Shown: one piece after another, positions 5,690 through 7,633 of the stretch
Layout: each line of letters begins with the position of its first letter
Position numbering within the stretch: position 1 is the first letter of the stretch
Assembly: GCA_017990305.1 (NCBI GenBank)
Contig: JAGNOB010000070.1
Span: forward strand, 1 to 7,633
Reading direction: 5' to 3'
DNA: 7,633 bases
Origin: Leucobacter sp.
GTDB taxonomy: Bacteria; Actinomycetota; Actinomycetes; Actinomycetales; Microbacteriaceae
Notes under the pieces: generated by a model
Database searches by the model: none
Told to the model about the DNA's origin: nothing
What the model saw: only the letters and a program-made list of their open reading frames with translations
Position numbers and translations under genes: made by a program

Positions 5690-6570
5690 CCACACATCGC
5701 CCGGCCACACTGCGCGTGGAAAACGCAACGATCGGCTACGACCAGAACACCATTTCAGAACAACTCTCGGTCGAAATCCCTGACGGTTCATTCACTGTCA
5801 TCGTCGGCCCGAATGCCTGCGGCAAGTCCACGCTGCTACGCGCACTCTCCAGGTTGCTCAAGCCCTCCGCCGGGCAGGTGCTGCTCGACGGGAAGAGCAT
5901 CTCAACGTACAAGGCCAAAGACGTCGCCCGGAGACTCGGTCTACTCCCGCAGAGCTCCCTCGCACCCGACGGCATTTCAGTAGCTGACCTCATCGCGCGC
6001 GGGCGATACCCACATCAGGGCATCATCAGGCAGTGGACTGACCGTGACGAGCAAGCAGTGCTCGGCGCGATGGCGGCGACCGGGGTCACCGAACTGTCCA
6101 CACGACTGGTAGACGAACTGTCAGGCGGGCAACGGCAGCGAGTCTGGGTAGCGATGGTGCTCGCTCAAGAGACTCCACTACTGCTGCTCGACGAGCCAAC
6201 CACGTTTCTCGACATCGCGCACCAGATCGACCTGCTCGAGCTCTTCACTGATCTGCACCTCGCGGGAAACACGCTTGTTGCGGTACTGCACGACCTCAAC
6301 CAGGCTGCACGCTACGGAACACACCTCATCGCGATGAAAGACGGGCGGATCGTGGCCGAGGGGCCACCCGAGGCTGTCGTCACAGAGGACATCGTCTCAG
6401 AGGTGTTCGGACTCGCCTGCCGCATCGTGCCGGATCCGGTCGCCGGGACTCCAACCGTCGTTCCTCTCGGCCGCGACCGAAGTGGCGGCTCCGGTGTCTC
6501 CTCGTCAGCGGCCGCGCCCCGTCTCGAACGCGACGCGCCTCGTCCGCTTCGCACCACAAGCATTGCGTAG
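5686..6570 (+). CDS. FecE-type iron-siderophore ABC transporter ATPase
   Basis: This cytoplasmic ATPase energises the two permeases and has 294 residues. All nucleotide-binding motifs are intact: Walker A GPNACGKST (41-49), Q-loop Gln89 in LLPQ, signature LSGGQRQR (145-152), Walker B LLLLDE (165-170), D-loop FLD (174-176) and H-loop His202 in LHDLN. The stretch SVADLIARGRYPHQG (98-112) is typical of the FepC/FecE/FhuC group. I chose ATG 5686 because GAAGGA at 5675-5680 lies 5 bases before it. The in-frame ATG at 5632 lies inside the permease gene and would add 18 unrelated residues. The family's usual end comes near VVPLG (about residue 258-262). A further 32 or so residues rich in Ser, Ala, Pro and Arg form a probably disordered tail, which is unusual but common enough in GC-rich genomes. 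Confidence 0.95.
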   Translation: MTTHRPATLRVENATIGYDQNTISEQLSVEIPDGSFTVIVGPNACGKSTLLRALSRLLKPSAGQVLLDGKSISTYKAKDVARRLGLLPQSSLAPDGISVADLIARGRYPHQGIIRQWTDRDEQAVLGAMAATGVTELSTRLVDELSGGQRQRVWVAMVLAQETPLLLLDEPTTFLDIAHQIDLLELFTDLHLAGNTLVAVLHDLNQAARYGTHLIAMKDGRIVAEGPPEAVVTEDIVSEVFGLACRIVPDPVAGTPTVVPLGRDRSGGSGVSSSAAAPRLERDAPRPLRTTSIA

Positions 6571-6592
6571 CTTGGAAGGTACGACGAGCTGA

Positions 6593-6664
6593 GCCCGGTA
6601 CCCGAGCAGTCTTTCCCGGGCCATGGTTGTGGCGCCCGCCTCCCGGCCCCATAGTTGCGGGGCC
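6593..6664 (+). other. two short GC hairpins between ATPase and binding-protein genes
   Basis: The 148-base gap 6571-6718 holds GCCCGG/CCGGGC (6593-6598 with 6616-6621, 17-base loop) and GGCCCC/GGGGCC (6645-6650 with 6659-6664, 8-base loop). No U-run follows either, and I see no clear promoter or iron box. They may protect the mRNA or modulate readthrough so that the binding protein is made at a different level from the membrane parts. Confidence 0.35.
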
Positions 6665-6718
6665 ACCCGTTGCCCAGCCATCGTCGCGCCCACACCTTCA
6701 CCCTCTTCTAGGAGTTCC

Positions 6719-7633
6719 ATGCCACTTGCATCCAAGTCCCCCATTCGTCGGCCGCTCAGGCGGCCGGGCCGACGCCGCGGGTACGCGTTGATCTCGGCGG
6801 CGGTTGCCGTCGGCCTGCTCTCGGGTTGCGCTTCCGGCGAGGCATCGCCGGAAGCATCAGAGGGCGCTTCTTCGAGTGAGACAATCAGCTTCAGCTACGA
6901 GGGTTACTCGGCCGATATTCCTGCTGATCCGCAGCGCGTCGTCGTCCTTGACAGCCGCAGCGGCCTCGAAATGGCGCTGCTCGCCGACTACCCGCTCGTT
7001 GCAACCGCGTACGGCACTGACAGTCCACTATCACCGCTCATCGGTGATGACGTTGCACATCTGAAGAACACCGCGTTCGACCTCAATCGGGAGGAGATCG
7101 CGTCGTACAAGCCGGATCTCATCGTGGTCGGCGTTGGCTGGTGGAACTTCTACGAGGGTGAGGATTTCAAGCTCGATGAGATTGCTCCTGTCCTCGCCGT
7201 CAATGACGGGCTCGAAGTCGCAGGTGCCTCTGCGGGCACCCCGTTCGCCGCAATGACCGACCAGCTCTCACTCCTTGGCCGCGATCATCAGGCGGACGAA
7301 GCAATTGCGGGCTATGAGAAGGCAGTCGCTGATGCGAAAGAGCGAATCGGTGCGGCAACTGAGGGCAAGGTCGTATCCGTGATCCACGCCCCGAGCGACA
7401 ATTTTACGGTCATCTCAGATGAGTCGATCTATCAGATTGTCCTTCCGGAGCTCGGACTCACAGTCCTCGAGAACGAGGAGATCACGTCTGCCCCGCCGAA
7501 CCAGAACGGTATCGGCCACATGCTCAGCTACGAGAACGCGGTCAGTTCGCTTGGAGCCGCTGACATGTTGCTCGTCTACAAGGACGACGTTGCCGCCGAC
7601 CTCGATCCCCTCCTCAAACGAGTCCCATCGGTC
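6719..7633 (+). CDS. iron-siderophore substrate-binding lipoprotein (3' end missing)
   Basis: This extracytoplasmic binding protein delivers the ferric chelate to the permeases. 305 codons are present and the frame is still open at the window edge. The N-terminus has seven arginines in residues 10-20, a hydrophobic core (about 22-34) and the lipobox LSGC with Cys37, so the mature protein should be a membrane-anchored lipoprotein. A Ser/Glu/Ala-rich linker follows (about 38-54). The periplasmic-binding-protein type 2 (PF01497-like) domain starts near PQRVVVLDSRSGLEMALL (71-88) and contains the conserved LNREEIASYKPDLIVV (122-137). The start ATG 6719 has AGGAG at 6710-6714, 4 bases away. Its place last in the operon, after the ATPase, is less usual than first. 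The exact ligand cannot be read from the sequence. At least the end of the C-terminal lobe lies outside the window. Confidence 0.93.
   Translation, partial: MPLASKSPIRRPLRRPGRRRGYALISAAVAVGLLSGCASGEASPEASEGASSSETISFSYEGYSADIPADPQRVVVLDSRSGLEMALLADYPLVATAYGTDSPLSPLIGDDVAHLKNTAFDLNREEIASYKPDLIVVGVGWWNFYEGEDFKLDEIAPVLAVNDGLEVAGASAGTPFAAMTDQLSLLGRDHQADEAIAGYEKAVADAKERIGAATEGKVVSVIHAPSDNFTVISDESIYQIVLPELGLTVLENEEITSAPPNQNGIGHMLSYENAVSSLGAADMLLVYKDDVAADLDPLLKRVPSV

Noticed and set aside
1..7633. CRISPR array, insertion sequence, attachment site or phage genes
   Set aside because: I found no regularly spaced direct repeats, transposase- or integrase-like protein, or terminal inverted repeats.

Overview
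This is GC-rich chromosomal DNA from an actinobacterium, most likely of the Microbacteriaceae type (Leucobacter-like; this placement is from protein style only and is weak). The supports are GC-rich codon third positions, frequent GTG starts, the convergent rpsT/holA pair, and a 19-bp sequence resembling the DtxR/IdeR iron box used by actinobacteria.

Layout. Positions 1-429 hold the leader, gene and intrinsic terminator of rpsT (ribosomal protein S20), on the plus strand. Positions 446-1504 hold holA (DNA polymerase III delta subunit) on the minus strand, converging on rpsT. A TetR-family repressor gene (1568-2152, minus) lies upstream of holA in the same direction. About 440 bases follow without a recognisable gene. 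This stretch is AT-rich in its middle (19 of 60 bases are G or C at 2401-2460, by hand count) and carries three separate inverted repeats and the iron-box candidate. From 2595 to the right edge all genes are on the plus strand: a cupin-type AraC-family activator, two FecCD-type permeases, a FecE-type ATPase, and a lipoprotein substrate-binding protein cut by the window end.

How the genes work together. The five plus-strand genes form a ferric-siderophore (or related iron-chelate) ABC importer with its own activator. The lipoprotein would capture the ferric complex outside the membrane, the two permeases would form the heterodimeric channel, and the ATPase would energise import. The iron box sits about 26 bases before the araC start. 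The simplest reading is that iron-loaded DtxR/IdeR represses the locus when iron is plentiful, and that the AraC protein adds induction, perhaps by sensing the siderophore. The permease and ATPase genes are tightly coupled: a 4-base GTGA overlap joins the permeases, and an 11-codon reading frame bridges the second permease and the ATPase.

Novelty. The genes belong to well-known families and I see no previously undescribed system. The parts most worth checking are the layered regulatory region at 2300-2594, the bridging mini-ORF at 5654-5689, and the set of gene-end hairpins without U-tracts.
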